Below are positions 46,441 to 55,552 of a stretch of DNA of 64,000 bases, piece after piece (within the stretch, counting starts at the first letter, position 1; every line of letters begins with the position of its first letter). Source of the DNA: DASVUS01 sp036388675 (GTDB taxonomy: Bacteria > Armatimonadota > Abditibacteriia > Abditibacteriales > Abditibacteriaceae); NCBI GenBank assembly GCA_036388675.1, contig DASVRI010000033.1, positions 248,001 to 312,000 of the forward strand, written 5' to 3'. The notes beneath the pieces were generated by a model that searched no databases, was not told the DNA's origin, and saw only the letters and a program-made list of their open reading frames with translations. Made by a program: the position numbers and the translations under genes.

Positions 46441-49032
46441 ATGATTTATCTTGCGCGTTTTCTGGCGCTGCGCTACTGGCTGCGGCATCGCGGCGCCTTT
46501 TTTCTGTCCACATTGGGCGTGACGTTGGGGCTGGCCGTATTCGTTTCGATTCAGGTTGCCAATCATTCTGTTCTCGCCTCGTTCGCCGCTTCGCTCGATG
46601 CCGTGACCGGCAAAGCGAACCTGCAAATCGTTGGCGGGCAGGCCGGATTGCCGGACACCGTTTTCGCGCGCCTGATGAGTACTCGCGATGCCACAATCCG
46701 CGATCATGTGCAGGGCGCCGCGCCATTAATCAGCCGCACGCTGTATTCGCCCACTCTCAAGAGCGCTTTGCTGGTGATGGGTGTTGACTTGTTTTCCGAG
46801 GCGCCCTTTCGCGATTACCATTTGGGGCCGTCGCAGTTGAGTGGCACCGGAGCCGAGTCTTTCGCGCGCTTTGTTCTTGACCCAACAGCGATTGCACTCA
46901 GCGACTCGCTGGCGCGGCGACACAATCTCAAAATCGGCGACCCAATCGTCTTGTTTGTTGGTGCGGAACGTCGTCGTTTTCGTGTCACGACTGTGCTCAA
47001 TAGCGAAGCGGCGGGGCGTGCCTTTGGCGGCGACTTCGCGCTCGTTGACATCGCAACGGCGCAGGAAAAGTTCGCTCAACTCGGACGCATTTCGCAGATC
47101 GACCTCATCGTTGATGAAACGGCCATAGATGATGTTGCAGCACGCATTCGCACTTTGCTGCCACGCGACGCTACGGTGCAACGACCGATGCAGCGCGGCG
47201 CACAGGTCGCCGATTTGTTATCGGCGTTTCAGTTGAACCTGTCGGCGCTATCGAGCATTGCACTTTTTGTCGGCGCCTTTCTCATCTACAACGCCATTGC
47301 AATCGCCGTCGTGCGGCGGCGCAGCGAAGTCGGCACCTTGCGCGCCGTGGGTGCTTCACGCAGCCAGATTATGCGCCTGTTCCTGTTGGAAGCCGCTGTC
47401 ATCGGTGCCGTTGGTTCGCTGTTGGGGTTTGGTCTTGGACTGCTGCTCGCCAAGTGGACATTGGGCGCTGTAAGCACAACCGTTTCCAGCCTGTATCTGG
47501 CGGTTCGTGCCCGCGAAATTTTCGTTCCAATCTGGTTGTGGTGGGGCGCACCATTGGGCGGCACATTGCTGGCGGTATTCGCCTCCCTGCCCGCCGCGTG
47601 GGAAGCGGCGAATACTTCGCCGCGCGCGGCCATGCAACGCGCCACACTGCATCACACCACGACGCGTTTTGCCTGGCCACTGGCCGGAGCAGGCCTGTTT
47701 ACACTGCTCATCGCGTTTGTGCTGTGCCATCCCAGCATTAGCAGCCGCACCGTATTCGCCGGTTTCGTAGCCTCTTTTTTCACGCTGGGCGGTTTCGCAC
47801 TGCTGACACCGATTCTCACTTTATGGGGCGGTGCCTTTGCACAACACGCTGGTGGAACGCTTGTCGGCATTACAGGTACCATGGCCGGATCGTATTTGCA
47901 GCGCGCACTGAATCGCAGCAGCCTCGTGATCGCAGCGCTCATGGTTTCACTGGCGATGGCCATCGGGATGTCGCTCATGGTGCTGTCGTTTCGCCACACC
48001 GTGGCCGACTGGGTTGATACTACAATCAGCGCCGATCTTTATATCGCGCCGGCAACGGGCTTCTCCGGCGACCTCGGCCCCGGCCTGCCCGCTGATGTGG
48101 TGCAATACGCGCGTGCTCTGCCCGGCTTGCGCAGCATTGATACGATTCGCAACATCAAGACACAGATCGGCAAGCAGCCGGTTCTTATTGCGGCCAACGA
48201 ATTACCGTCGCTGCTTTCGGGCGAGCGTCACATGCGCTTTGTCGAAACAAGCGGCAGCGTCGAGAATGCAATCCGCGCCTTCACGCAGAATCGTGGCGTG
48301 CTGGTGAGCGAGCGTTTCAAAAACCTGATCGGGCCGGGCGCGGGTGATACGCTCTCCTTACCCTCGCCGCGTGGGACATTGCGCCTGCCCATAGTGGGCG
48401 TGTTCTACGATTACACACCGAATGAGTGTCTGGTTTATGTGCCGCGTCCGGTTTATCAGCAATACTGGCGGGACAACGCCATCGACGGCATCGCTTTGTA
48501 TTTGCCGTCCAGTGTTTCTACCGAAGAAATCAAGGCCGGTTTCGAGAAACGTTTTGCCGCACGCTATCAACTCACGTTGTTGCCGAACCGCGAGATTCGC
48601 GACTCGGTTTTCAACACCTTCGACCAGACCTTTGCCGTAACCTACGCATTGCAACTCATTGCTGTGATTGTAGCGGCCATCGGCATCTTCGACACCCTCA
48701 TCGCGCTGCTGCTGGAGCGCGGTCGCGAGCTGGCGACACTGCGCGCTGTTGGCGCATCGAGTACTCAGATTCAGAAGATGACCTTTATCGAGTTCGGCCT
48801 GATTGGCATCTTCGCCTGGTTCATCGGCAGCGTGGCGGGAATTTGCCTGGCGTGGCAACTCATCACGGTTATCAACCGCCAGTTCTTCGGCTGGACCATT
48901 CAGATGACGTTGCCGCCACAGGTTTTCGCGCAGGCACTGGTGCTGGCGCTGTTGGCTGCCATCGGCGCGGGAATTTTACCGGCACGCGCCGCCGCACGCC
49001 GCAACATTGCCGAAGCACTGCAGCTGGAGTAA
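46441..49032 (+). CDS. FtsX-like ABC transporter permease (AttF/AttG-like)
   Basis: An 863-aa inner-membrane protein. One helix near the N-terminus (FFLSTLGVTLGLAVFVSIQV), a large periplasmic MacB-type domain, three helices near residues 275-390, a second periplasmic domain and three C-terminal helices around 730-850 give two FtsX modules in one chain. It would need a separate ATPase, none of which is adjacent. Two genes downstream is an AttH-like protein; AttEFGH-type systems combine such permeases with AttH, so a lipid-linked export or envelope function is likely. ATG at 46441 used. Confidence 0.9.
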   Translation: MIYLARFLALRYWLRHRGAFFLSTLGVTLGLAVFVSIQVANHSVLASFAASLDAVTGKANLQIVGGQAGLPDTVFARLMSTRDATIRDHVQGAAPLISRTLYSPTLKSALLVMGVDLFSEAPFRDYHLGPSQLSGTGAESFARFVLDPTAIALSDSLARRHNLKIGDPIVLFVGAERRRFRVTTVLNSEAAGRAFGGDFALVDIATAQEKFAQLGRISQIDLIVDETAIDDVAARIRTLLPRDATVQRPMQRGAQVADLLSAFQLNLSALSSIALFVGAFLIYNAIAIAVVRRRSEVGTLRAVGASRSQIMRLFLLEAAVIGAVGSLLGFGLGLLLAKWTLGAVSTTVSSLYLAVRAREIFVPIWLWWGAPLGGTLLAVFASLPAAWEAANTSPRAAMQRATLHHTTTRFAWPLAGAGLFTLLIAFVLCHPSISSRTVFAGFVASFFTLGGFALLTPILTLWGGAFAQHAGGTLVGITGTMAGSYLQRALNRSSLVIAALMVSLAMAIGMSLMVLSFRHTVADWVDTTISADLYIAPATGFSGDLGPGLPADVVQYARALPGLRSIDTIRNIKTQIGKQPVLIAANELPSLLSGERHMRFVETSGSVENAIRAFTQNRGVLVSERFKNLIGPGAGDTLSLPSPRGTLRLPIVGVFYDYTPNECLVYVPRPVYQQYWRDNAIDGIALYLPSSVSTEEIKAGFEKRFAARYQLTLLPNREIRDSVFNTFDQTFAVTYALQLIAVIVAAIGIFDTLIALLLERGRELATLRAVGASSTQIQKMTFIEFGLIGIFAWFIGSVAGICLAWQLITVINRQFFGWTIQMTLPPQVFAQALVLALLAAIGAGILPARAAARRNIAEALQLE

Positions 49033-49114
49033 TGGTCATTCAAGCGAGCGCAGCCGCCGTTCACAAGGCAAAGCAGTCATACTTGAGTCCTCGTATGGTC
49101 GAAAAGGGAGAGCT

Positions 49115-50116
49115 ATGAATATGAATGTTTATTTAAAAAGCGCTGTGGCATGGAGCGCGTGTCTGCCACTGTGCGCAACAGCCATCGCGCAAACTGCTGA
49201 TAGCACGCAATCCGCTGGAGTCGCGCCAACAAGTGACATGGTGACGTTGCGCCTGAACCTGCGGCCCGGACAGAAGTACCGCATGACACAGACAACTCAG
49301 ATGAAGATCACCATGGTGGCGCCGGTCGAGCCGGGCAAGCCCGATCAGAAAACCGACACGAGCAGCGATAGCACATCAGATATCGACTACAACGTGCTGT
49401 ACATCAACCGCGATGGAACGGCGCAGGTGCGCCTGACCTATGGCGCGATAAACGTTCGATCCACTGTCACAACAGACGGCAAGCGCACTCCGGTTGCGCA
49501 GGCTGACACCAATAGTGTGATGCAAGCGCTCAAAGGCAAAGTCATCGAGATGCAAGTCTCGCCGACCGGCCAGGTCTCCAACGTGCGCGGCATGGAAAAA
49601 ATCTGGAAGGCATCATTTCCCAGTGCATCAACGGAGATGACACCGGCACAGCAACGCGAAATGGAAAAGTTCATGAAGAACACCTTCGGTGAAAAGTTCT
49701 TCGCGAGTGTAATGGAGCAATCGGGCATGTCCTTGCCGCAAGCGCCGGTGCGTATTGGAGGATCGTGGACACATCGTCTAAGCCTGACTGGACCAATGCC
49801 CATTGTGGCCAACTTACGGCGCACCTTGCAGTCGCGCCGCAGCGGAGCGCTCACAATCGCCGAGAACGGTGCCCTTTCGTTTGGCAACGCCTCAAAGCCC
49901 GTGAGCATCGGCGACACTTCGATGCAAACGAATGTGTCGGGAAACTACACCGGCACCACGATTTTAGATGAAGCAACCGGCTTTGTTCGTTCGTCGCAGA
50001 TTACGCAACGACTCGGCGGCAAGATGACCTTTCGCGGCAAAGGCGCCACACCACCAATGACGATGCGCATGTATATGTTAATGACCAACACAACGACAAC
50101 GAAGAACCTGAGTTGA
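49115..50116 (+). CDS. Hypothetical exported protein (DUF6263-like)
   Basis: A 333-aa protein with a signal peptide (YLKSAVAWSACLPLCATAIAQ). The mature part is beta-rich with RPGQKYRMTQTTQMKITMV, VLYINRDGTAQVRLTYG and VIEMQVSPTGQVSNVRGM, resembling DUF6263 proteins of unknown function; the family call is tentative. GGGAGAG precedes the ATG at 49115. It sits between the FtsX-like permease and the AttH-like gene on the same strand, so probably acts in the envelope with them. Confidence 0.7.
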   Translation: MNMNVYLKSAVAWSACLPLCATAIAQTADSTQSAGVAPTSDMVTLRLNLRPGQKYRMTQTTQMKITMVAPVEPGKPDQKTDTSSDSTSDIDYNVLYINRDGTAQVRLTYGAINVRSTVTTDGKRTPVAQADTNSVMQALKGKVIEMQVSPTGQVSNVRGMEKIWKASFPSASTEMTPAQQREMEKFMKNTFGEKFFASVMEQSGMSLPQAPVRIGGSWTHRLSLTGPMPIVANLRRTLQSRRSGALTIAENGALSFGNASKPVSIGDTSMQTNVSGNYTGTTILDEATGFVRSSQITQRLGGKMTFRGKGATPPMTMRMYMLMTNTTTTKNLS

Positions 50117-50128
50117 TGGAAAGCAGAC

Positions 50129-51301
50129 TTGAACAGCAATAAGAAACTCCTTGTCCCTTTGGTCTTGATGGTTGCGGCGGCATACGGCTCGTGGCGAGTC
50201 TATGCCGCCGCATCGTCTTTCAAAGCGCCTCAGATGAGCGCGCCCGCTAAGTCGGCGTCGTTTCGCCTGGCACTGCCCGCATACAAATTCGTGTTCCCGC
50301 GCGACCACGCTGCACATCCCGAGTACTCGACCGAGTGGTGGTATTACACCGGGCATTTACAGGCGCGCAGCGGGCGTCGCTTTGGTTATGAACTGACGTT
50401 CTTTCGCCAGGCGCTCACGCCGCAAATCATGCAGCGCGCCTCGAGATGGGCAACACGCGACATCATCTTCGCGCACTTTGCCATCACCGATGAAAGCGGC
50501 CAGCGCTTCTTTCCAACCGACCGCATCGCGCGCGCCGCAGCCGGTGTAGCCGGAGCGCAAACGCAAAAACCGCAGGTCTGGATCGGCGACTGGGATGTGC
50601 AATTTCGCGGCAAGACACAAACACTGCGCGCCGCAGCAAGGAGCAAAGACGGCACGCACCTGGGTATTGAACTCACACAAACAACACAGAAGCCGCCCGT
50701 CATTCACGGCATCAACGGCGTGTCGCAAAAAGCGGCGGGGCGCGGGCAGGCTTCGCACTATTATTCGTTTACGAGGTTGAGTACTCGCGGCACACTTCGG
50801 CTCGGCGACGAACGCTTCGATGTCGTGGGGCAAAGCTGGTTCGATCACGAATTCGGTTCGAATCAGCTCGCGCCGGGTCAAGTCGGATGGGATTGGTTCT
50901 CGCTGCAACTGGATGACGGTCGCGAATTGATGCTCTATCGAATGCGCTTGCGTAACGGCTGCACCGATCCATATTCGTCCGGCACCATAGTTGAGAAAAA
51001 TGGGAGTTCGCGCCATCTCAAAGTCAACGATTACCGCATCGAGCCGCTGGCAACATGGCGCAGCGCGGATACAAAGGCGACCTACCCCACGAGCTGGCGA
51101 CTTTCGCTGCCGCGTGAAAATATCAGCCTCGAAGTCGAAGCGACGCTACCCAATCAGGAGTTCGTGGCGCGCCAATCAATTGGCATTTCCTACTGGGAAG
51201 GCAGCGTGCGAGTACTCGGAACGCAACGAGACAAGCCAATTAGAGGTCAGGGCTACGTTGAACTCACCGGCTACGACAAGCCCTTCAGCAAAACTTTTTA
51301 A
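50129..51301 (+). CDS. AttH-like lipocalin-domain protein (carotenoid 1,2-hydratase family)
   Basis: A 390-aa protein with an N-terminal signal/anchor (LLVPLVLMVAAAYGSW). The motif FPRDHAAHPEYSTEWWYYTG, GYELTFFRQAL, ITDESGQRFF, SYYSFTRL-like HYYSFTRLSTRG and SWFDHEFGSNQL are hallmarks of AttH/CrtC proteins. With an FtsX-like permease in the same run of genes the AttH role (periplasmic part of an ABC system) is more likely than carotenoid hydration. TTG start at 50129, 12 bp after the preceding stop. Three GAGTACTC octamers lie inside. Confidence 0.92.
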   Translation: MNSNKKLLVPLVLMVAAAYGSWRVYAAASSFKAPQMSAPAKSASFRLALPAYKFVFPRDHAAHPEYSTEWWYYTGHLQARSGRRFGYELTFFRQALTPQIMQRASRWATRDIIFAHFAITDESGQRFFPTDRIARAAAGVAGAQTQKPQVWIGDWDVQFRGKTQTLRAAARSKDGTHLGIELTQTTQKPPVIHGINGVSQKAAGRGQASHYYSFTRLSTRGTLRLGDERFDVVGQSWFDHEFGSNQLAPGQVGWDWFSLQLDDGRELMLYRMRLRNGCTDPYSSGTIVEKNGSSRHLKVNDYRIEPLATWRSADTKATYPTSWRLSLPRENISLEVEATLPNQEFVARQSIGISYWEGSVRVLGTQRDKPIRGQGYVELTGYDKPFSKTF

Positions 51302-51348
51302 GCGGCACCAAAGACCGCGTTTAGAGCGGCTCTGATAAACATATCCTC

Positions 51349-52779
51349 ATGAGTGAAATTTACGATGTCGCCGTGATCGGCGGCGGGACGGCGGGCCTGG
51401 TGTCGGGCGTTTTGGCAAAGAGTCTTGGCGCAAAAACTGTGCTGATCGAAAAAGCCCGCATTGGCGGCGAGTGCCTGTGGACGGGCTGCGTGCCGTCCAA
51501 AGCGCTTATCAAGTCGGCGCGCGTTTTCGACACGGTGAAGCGTGCCCAAGAGTTTGGTGTTCATGTCGAGAAGCCGCGCCTGATTTGGAGCGCCGTTAAA
51601 CTGCGCATCGCCGATGTGCGCGACGAAATCAAAGCGCTTGAACGTCGTGAACTCGACCGCAGCGGCCTCGAAATTATCCATGGCACAGCACGCTTCCAAA
51701 ACACGGAAACATTGCTGGTGCAAACCCGCAGCGGTGAACAAACCGTCACGGCGCGTAAGTTCATCATGGCCTGCGGCACAAAGGCGCGCCTTCCCGACAT
51801 CGAAGGATTAGCGAGCGTCGATTATCTCTCGCACGAAAATGTTTTCGACCTGCCGTCGCTGCCCCGCTCAATGACCATAATTGGCGGCGGCCCTATCGCG
51901 TGCGAGATGGCGCAGGCTTTCGCGCGCTTCGGTAGCAAAGTCACGGTGCTGCAAAAAGCGCATCGCCTGCTGACCAAAGAAGATTCCGAAATCTCTGTTA
52001 CAGCACAACGAGTACTCGAACAGGAAGGAGTGTCGATTCACCTCGGGGCTGAGGTGCAGCGCGTCGGTATGGGCGAGGACGATAAGCAATATGTCGATTG
52101 GCGTGATGCCGCCGGTTCGCCGCAAAAGACGACCTCCAGCCGCCTGCTTGTCGCGACGGGCAAAACCGTAGAACTGGCGGAGTTGAACCCGGACGCTGCG
52201 GGCATTGAATGGAACGACAGGGGCATTGTCGTGGATAAGTATCTGCGCACCACGGCGCGCAACGTCTGGGCGTGCGGCGATGTAACGGGCCAGTATTTAT
52301 TCACGCACGTAGCGGAGTATCAGGCTAAAATCGCAGCGCAAAACGCGCTACTACCGTTGAAGGCCAGAGCCGACTATCGCGTTGTTCCGTGGACGACGTT
52401 TACCGATCCGGAGATCTCTCATCTGGGGCTAACCGAAGACGAAGCGCGACACAAGCATGGCAACATCAAAGTCTATCGCGCGCATTTCAAGGAACTCGAC
52501 CGCGCCATCATCGAAGGCGAAACGAGCGGTTTCATTAAAGTCGTGACGACCGGCAGCGGACGCATTGTCGGGGTTCACATCATTGGAGCATCAGCGGGAG
52601 AAACCATTCACAGCTTTGTGCCGGCGTTGCGCGACGGTGCGCTGATTCAGGAGTTCGCCGAATCAATTTTCGTTTATCCCACGCTTTCCGAAATCGGACA
52701 CCGCGCCGGCAACGAATATTACAAAGAAGCGCTGCAATCGCCGACGGCGCGCTGGCTGCTGCAGAAGGTGTTGCGCTAA
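51349..52779 (+). CDS. Pyridine nucleotide-disulfide oxidoreductase (MerA/Lpd-like)
   Basis: A 476-aa flavoprotein. FAD site DVAVIGGGTAGLVSG, redox disulfide in GGECLWTGCVPSKALIK, NAD(P) site MTIIGGGPIACEMAQAFARFG, second FAD site VWACGDVTG, and the C-terminal dimer motif EIGHRAGNE. These residues place it with mercuric-reductase-like and dihydrolipoamide-dehydrogenase-like enzymes. The C-terminal His is followed by R rather than the HP(T/S)xSE-HP pattern of Lpd (here YPTLSEIGHRAG), so the substrate is open. No N-terminal heavy-metal domain. Confidence 0.93.
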   Translation: MSEIYDVAVIGGGTAGLVSGVLAKSLGAKTVLIEKARIGGECLWTGCVPSKALIKSARVFDTVKRAQEFGVHVEKPRLIWSAVKLRIADVRDEIKALERRELDRSGLEIIHGTARFQNTETLLVQTRSGEQTVTARKFIMACGTKARLPDIEGLASVDYLSHENVFDLPSLPRSMTIIGGGPIACEMAQAFARFGSKVTVLQKAHRLLTKEDSEISVTAQRVLEQEGVSIHLGAEVQRVGMGEDDKQYVDWRDAAGSPQKTTSSRLLVATGKTVELAELNPDAAGIEWNDRGIVVDKYLRTTARNVWACGDVTGQYLFTHVAEYQAKIAAQNALLPLKARADYRVVPWTTFTDPEISHLGLTEDEARHKHGNIKVYRAHFKELDRAIIEGETSGFIKVVTTGSGRIVGVHIIGASAGETIHSFVPALRDGALIQEFAESIFVYPTLSEIGHRAGNEYYKEALQSPTARWLLQKVLR

Positions 52780-52792
52780 CGGCTGCGGAGGT

Positions 52793-53482
52793 TTAATCTG
52801 CGGGTGCTGTGCCGGTGGCAGTGGTGTTCTTTGTTTCTGCCAACGCGGGTTGAGTACTCGTTGCATCGGTAATCAGGGCTTTGGCGCGCCGCGCGCGATA
52901 CACATTCCAGGCAATAAAGGCGACCGTACACACTGTTCCCAGAATAAACGCACCACCAATCATTTCTTGAAACCAGGGCGAATCGATGGTCTTGCGTCCG
53001 ACCAGGTGTGCGGCCAGGCCAAAGCCAAGGACGGTAACAGCCACACCCGCAGCATTCAGCACAGCAAACGTTATCCACGGTACATCGGCCAGACCGGCGC
53101 CGACACCGACCCAGCGCCCGACAATCGGTAAAAAGCGACCGAGCGTAATGGCCAGGATGCCGCGCCGGCGAACTTCCGTTTCCGCCTTTTCCATGCATTC
53201 GGCGAGCTTAGGGAAATGTCTCTTAATTTTGTTCATTAAGGGGCGACGGCCGACGGCTGCCACCCAGTACAACGCGTGATCCACAGCCGAGAGCAACACA
53301 AAACCACACATCATCAGCAGTGGAACGTTAAGCCCCGCTTTTCCGGCCAGCAGCATCAGGAATATCCACGGCCACGGCACGCCGCCGGGATCGAGCAGCA
53401 AGGCCGGCACAACAGCGCCGTAGCCATAACGCTCCGTCCAATAGAGCGCACTGTCCTTAGCCCATTCCAACGTATGTTCCAT
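52793..53482 (-). CDS. DedA family membrane protein
   Basis: A 229-aa inner-membrane protein with the DedA/VTT fold: two reentrant/hydrophobic blocks, GKAGLNVPLLMMCGFVLL and LALTLGRFLPIVGRWVGV-type (here AITLGRFLPIVGRWVGVGAG), followed by two further helices. The Arg and Gly residues of GRFLP are the family signature. Members affect membrane homeostasis and undecaprenyl-phosphate or lipid flipping. AGGA lies before the ATG. Confidence 0.9.
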   Translation of the reverse strand: MEHTLEWAKDSALYWTERYGYGAVVPALLLDPGGVPWPWIFLMLLAGKAGLNVPLLMMCGFVLLSAVDHALYWVAAVGRRPLMNKIKRHFPKLAECMEKAETEVRRRGILAITLGRFLPIVGRWVGVGAGLADVPWITFAVLNAAGVAVTVLGFGLAAHLVGRKTIDSPWFQEMIGGAFILGTVCTVAFIAWNVYRARRAKALITDATSTQPALAETKNTTATGTAPAD

Positions 53483-53518
53483 TGTTGTCCTGTTGCCCGC
53501 AAAGACTCGAAATCGTCC

Positions 53519-54820
53519 TTATTCCATCTGCATTGAGGCAGCATGCCACTTCTTGACCTGACGCACCACGTTGCTGGCCCACTGGCGCGATGTTTTAACC
53601 GTGTCATTCACCCAGATGCAGCATGGCTCCTCGCGATGCACACGCAGCCAGCGATCGAGAATCATCATCTCGTCCAGCTCGGTTTTTGCCGTGAACGGCC
53701 ATTCCTGTTGCGCAGGCGCTTGCGCAGGCGCGGAATATACTTCCAGTGTTGTGCGTTTAAGCAAGGCTTCATCGGCAGCCCAATCGCGCACAAGAAGGTT
53801 GCGACGCACTACGCCGCTATGCACCAGAAGTATGCTGACCGCTTTATCCGCCGCCGGTTGCGCGATCACCACATTATGTTCGCGGCGCATGCGCTGTAAA
53901 CGCTGTAAACGCGTCGCAACGGCTTCAATCGCGGCCAACTGCTCGCGCAACTGTACCGCTTCTTCAAAGCGCCACTCGTCCGACAGGCGCTGCATACGAG
54001 CGCGCAAAGCATCCAACTGCGGTGCCTGTCCGGTTTGCAACAACAACAGCAGGTCGTTGCACAGCTTCGAGTACTCGTCTTGTGGCGTCGTGCCCACACA
54101 CGGCCCACAGCAACGCCCGATTTCATGATAGAAGCAGGCGCGGCCATTGGGGTCGGGACGAATGGTGCCTTCACACGAACGCAACGGAAACAATGATCGC
54201 ACGGCTTCAAACGTCCAGGAAGCAACGCGCGGCGACGTGAACGGCCCCAGATAAAGTCCGGTCAACTCCCCCACATGAGGCGCGCGTTCGATGGGCAAGT
54301 GATCGAAAGACTGCATCGGCACAACCGGCGCGCGTTGCTTGTTTGTCGCGCCTTCGACGCTGCCATCTTCCAAAGGTTCGGCGCGTGTAAGAGTCAGGCG
54401 TGGAAATGCCTCATCCGACAGCAGCAAATACGGATAGACAACAAAGCGCTTGTGCTGGCGGTTGAGGATGGGCAGGCGCTCGGCGATAAGGCGTCGTTCC
54501 ACCAGCAGGGCTTCGAGTTCCGAGCCGCACTCCTGCCATTCCATGCGCTTGATTTCGGCCAGCAAGCGTCGCAGCTTGGGCGGGCGTCGAGTACTCGTTT
54601 CGGCAAAGTAAGAGCGCACACGTTCGCGCAGGCACTTGGCCTTGCCGATATAAAGCAAGCGGTCGTCAAAGCCGTAAAAGAAATAAACGCCGGGCGTGCG
54701 AGGCAGGGTGCGCGCCACATCCTTGAGCTTGCGACGGCGACGCGTGTCGGTTTTGCCCTCGAAAGGGTGACGAACTCGGTGCCCTGTTCCAAAGGCGTGT
54801 AACGGCGAAACTTTCGGCAT
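53519..54820 (-). CDS. UvrC-like GIY-YIG endonuclease lacking the C-terminal half
   Basis: A 433-aa protein with a GIY-YIG nuclease domain (GVYFFYGFDDRLLYIGKAKCLRERV, Glu in ELEALLVERRLI), a Cys cluster (CFYHEIGRCCGPCVG) and a UVR-like motif (RMQRLSDEWRFEEAVQLREQL). Full UvrC continues with an RNase H-like nuclease and helix-hairpin-helix, absent here, so it resembles Cho-type repair nucleases and cuts only one side of damage by analogy. A TAAAAT hexamer (54828-54833 complement) lies 7 nt before the ATG with no ribosome site, suggesting a leaderless transcript. Confidence 0.88.
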   Translation of the reverse strand: MPKVSPLHAFGTGHRVRHPFEGKTDTRRRRKLKDVARTLPRTPGVYFFYGFDDRLLYIGKAKCLRERVRSYFAETSTRRPPKLRRLLAEIKRMEWQECGSELEALLVERRLIAERLPILNRQHKRFVVYPYLLLSDEAFPRLTLTRAEPLEDGSVEGATNKQRAPVVPMQSFDHLPIERAPHVGELTGLYLGPFTSPRVASWTFEAVRSLFPLRSCEGTIRPDPNGRACFYHEIGRCCGPCVGTTPQDEYSKLCNDLLLLLQTGQAPQLDALRARMQRLSDEWRFEEAVQLREQLAAIEAVATRLQRLQRMRREHNVVIAQPAADKAVSILLVHSGVVRRNLLVRDWAADEALLKRTTLEVYSAPAQAPAQQEWPFTAKTELDEMMILDRWLRVHREEPCCIWVNDTVKTSRQWASNVVRQVKKWHAASMQME

Positions 54821-54909
54821 TAGGAAGATTTTAACAAAACAGAAAAACTGTTAGGAAAATCTGGCCCGTCTCACCATGGCAATTGCATTAGGCATTTTGG
54901 TTAAACAAC

Positions 54910-55044
54910 CCCGCCCCGCAAGGAGCGGGCTGAAGGCAGAAGATCGCTGAAGCGGCCTCAACCCCGAGCCGCAGCCCCCTTGTGCGCCAACAGCAGCCCC
55001 GTTCAGGGGCTTTTTCGGCATCAGCCCGCTCCTTGCGGGGCGGG
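54910..55044. repeat. 135-bp inverted-repeat element in a 466-bp gap
   Basis: Perfect 24-bp arms (54910-54933 and 55021-55044; core CCGCAAGGAGCGGGCTGA) enclose a shorter hairpin AGCCCC-GTTCA-GGGGCT followed by TTTTT (54995-55015), which is terminator-like on the plus strand. No gene lies from 54821 to 55286; the rest contains AT-rich promoter sequence for the small peptide gene. Confidence 0.75.
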
Positions 55045-55164
55045 TGAATTCCATGTCCGATTTCTCATGCGATTGCTCTGCCCATCCCACCCGGTTTGGT
55101 TGCTGCGAAGGCGCTCTCAAAACGTCAAAACGCCCTCTTCAACCTTCTTTCCATATGTAACATG

Positions 55165-55189
55165 TTGGAAACAAATTCTGTGCTACAAT
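55165..55189 (+). promoter_or_regulatory. Putative promoter of the RiPP precursor gene
   Basis: An extended -10 element TGCTACAAT (55181-55189) with a poor, closely spaced TTGGAA (55165-55170) upstream, about 95 bp before the precursor start, in locally AT-rich DNA. Confidence 0.4.
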
Positions 55190-55286
55190 GTTCTTGCTGC
55201 TAGTAGCGCAAGGCAGCGAAGAGCGGTTTTCACACTGCGCTAACGATTTCATACAGACGTAATTCTTAAAGAGGGAGATGAATTCT

Positions 55287-55502
55287 ATGTCAACAACAGC
55301 ATCGAAGAAGACCTACTCTGCACCCGATCTCACGGTGTACGGTAGCATGAAACAGATGACGCAGGATGCCAACCGAAACGGCAACGGAACCGGCAATCAC
55401 ATCGGCGATCCCGGCACGCCCGGCTCTTGCCATGGCGGCTACAACCACCAATATAAGCACCACAACCTGAGCTATGCTCTGGGCTGCCAGGAACAAGTTT
55501 AA
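55287..55502 (+). CDS. Lasso-type RiPP precursor-like peptide
   Basis: A 71-aa peptide. Residues 8-26 match the lasso leader pattern Y-x2-P-x-L-x3-G-x5-T exactly (KTYSAPDLTVYGSMKQMTQ). The rest is an unusual 45-residue core rich in Gly, Asn and His (NRNGNGTGNHIGDPG, then CHGGYNHQYKHHN) with two Cys. Cores of known lasso peptides are shorter, so the product type is uncertain. The next gene encodes an HPr-kinase-like protein of the sort found in lasso clusters, but no PqqD-like, protease or asparagine-synthetase-like maturation gene is in the window. GGGAG lies 9 bp before the ATG at 55287. Confidence 0.8.
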   Translation: MSTTASKKTYSAPDLTVYGSMKQMTQDANRNGNGTGNHIGDPGTPGSCHGGYNHQYKHHNLSYALGCQEQV

Positions 55503-55552
55503 GCGTCACATTCCTGACACAAGCCCTTTAAGTCGTTCTTGCAGCGAAAGTA

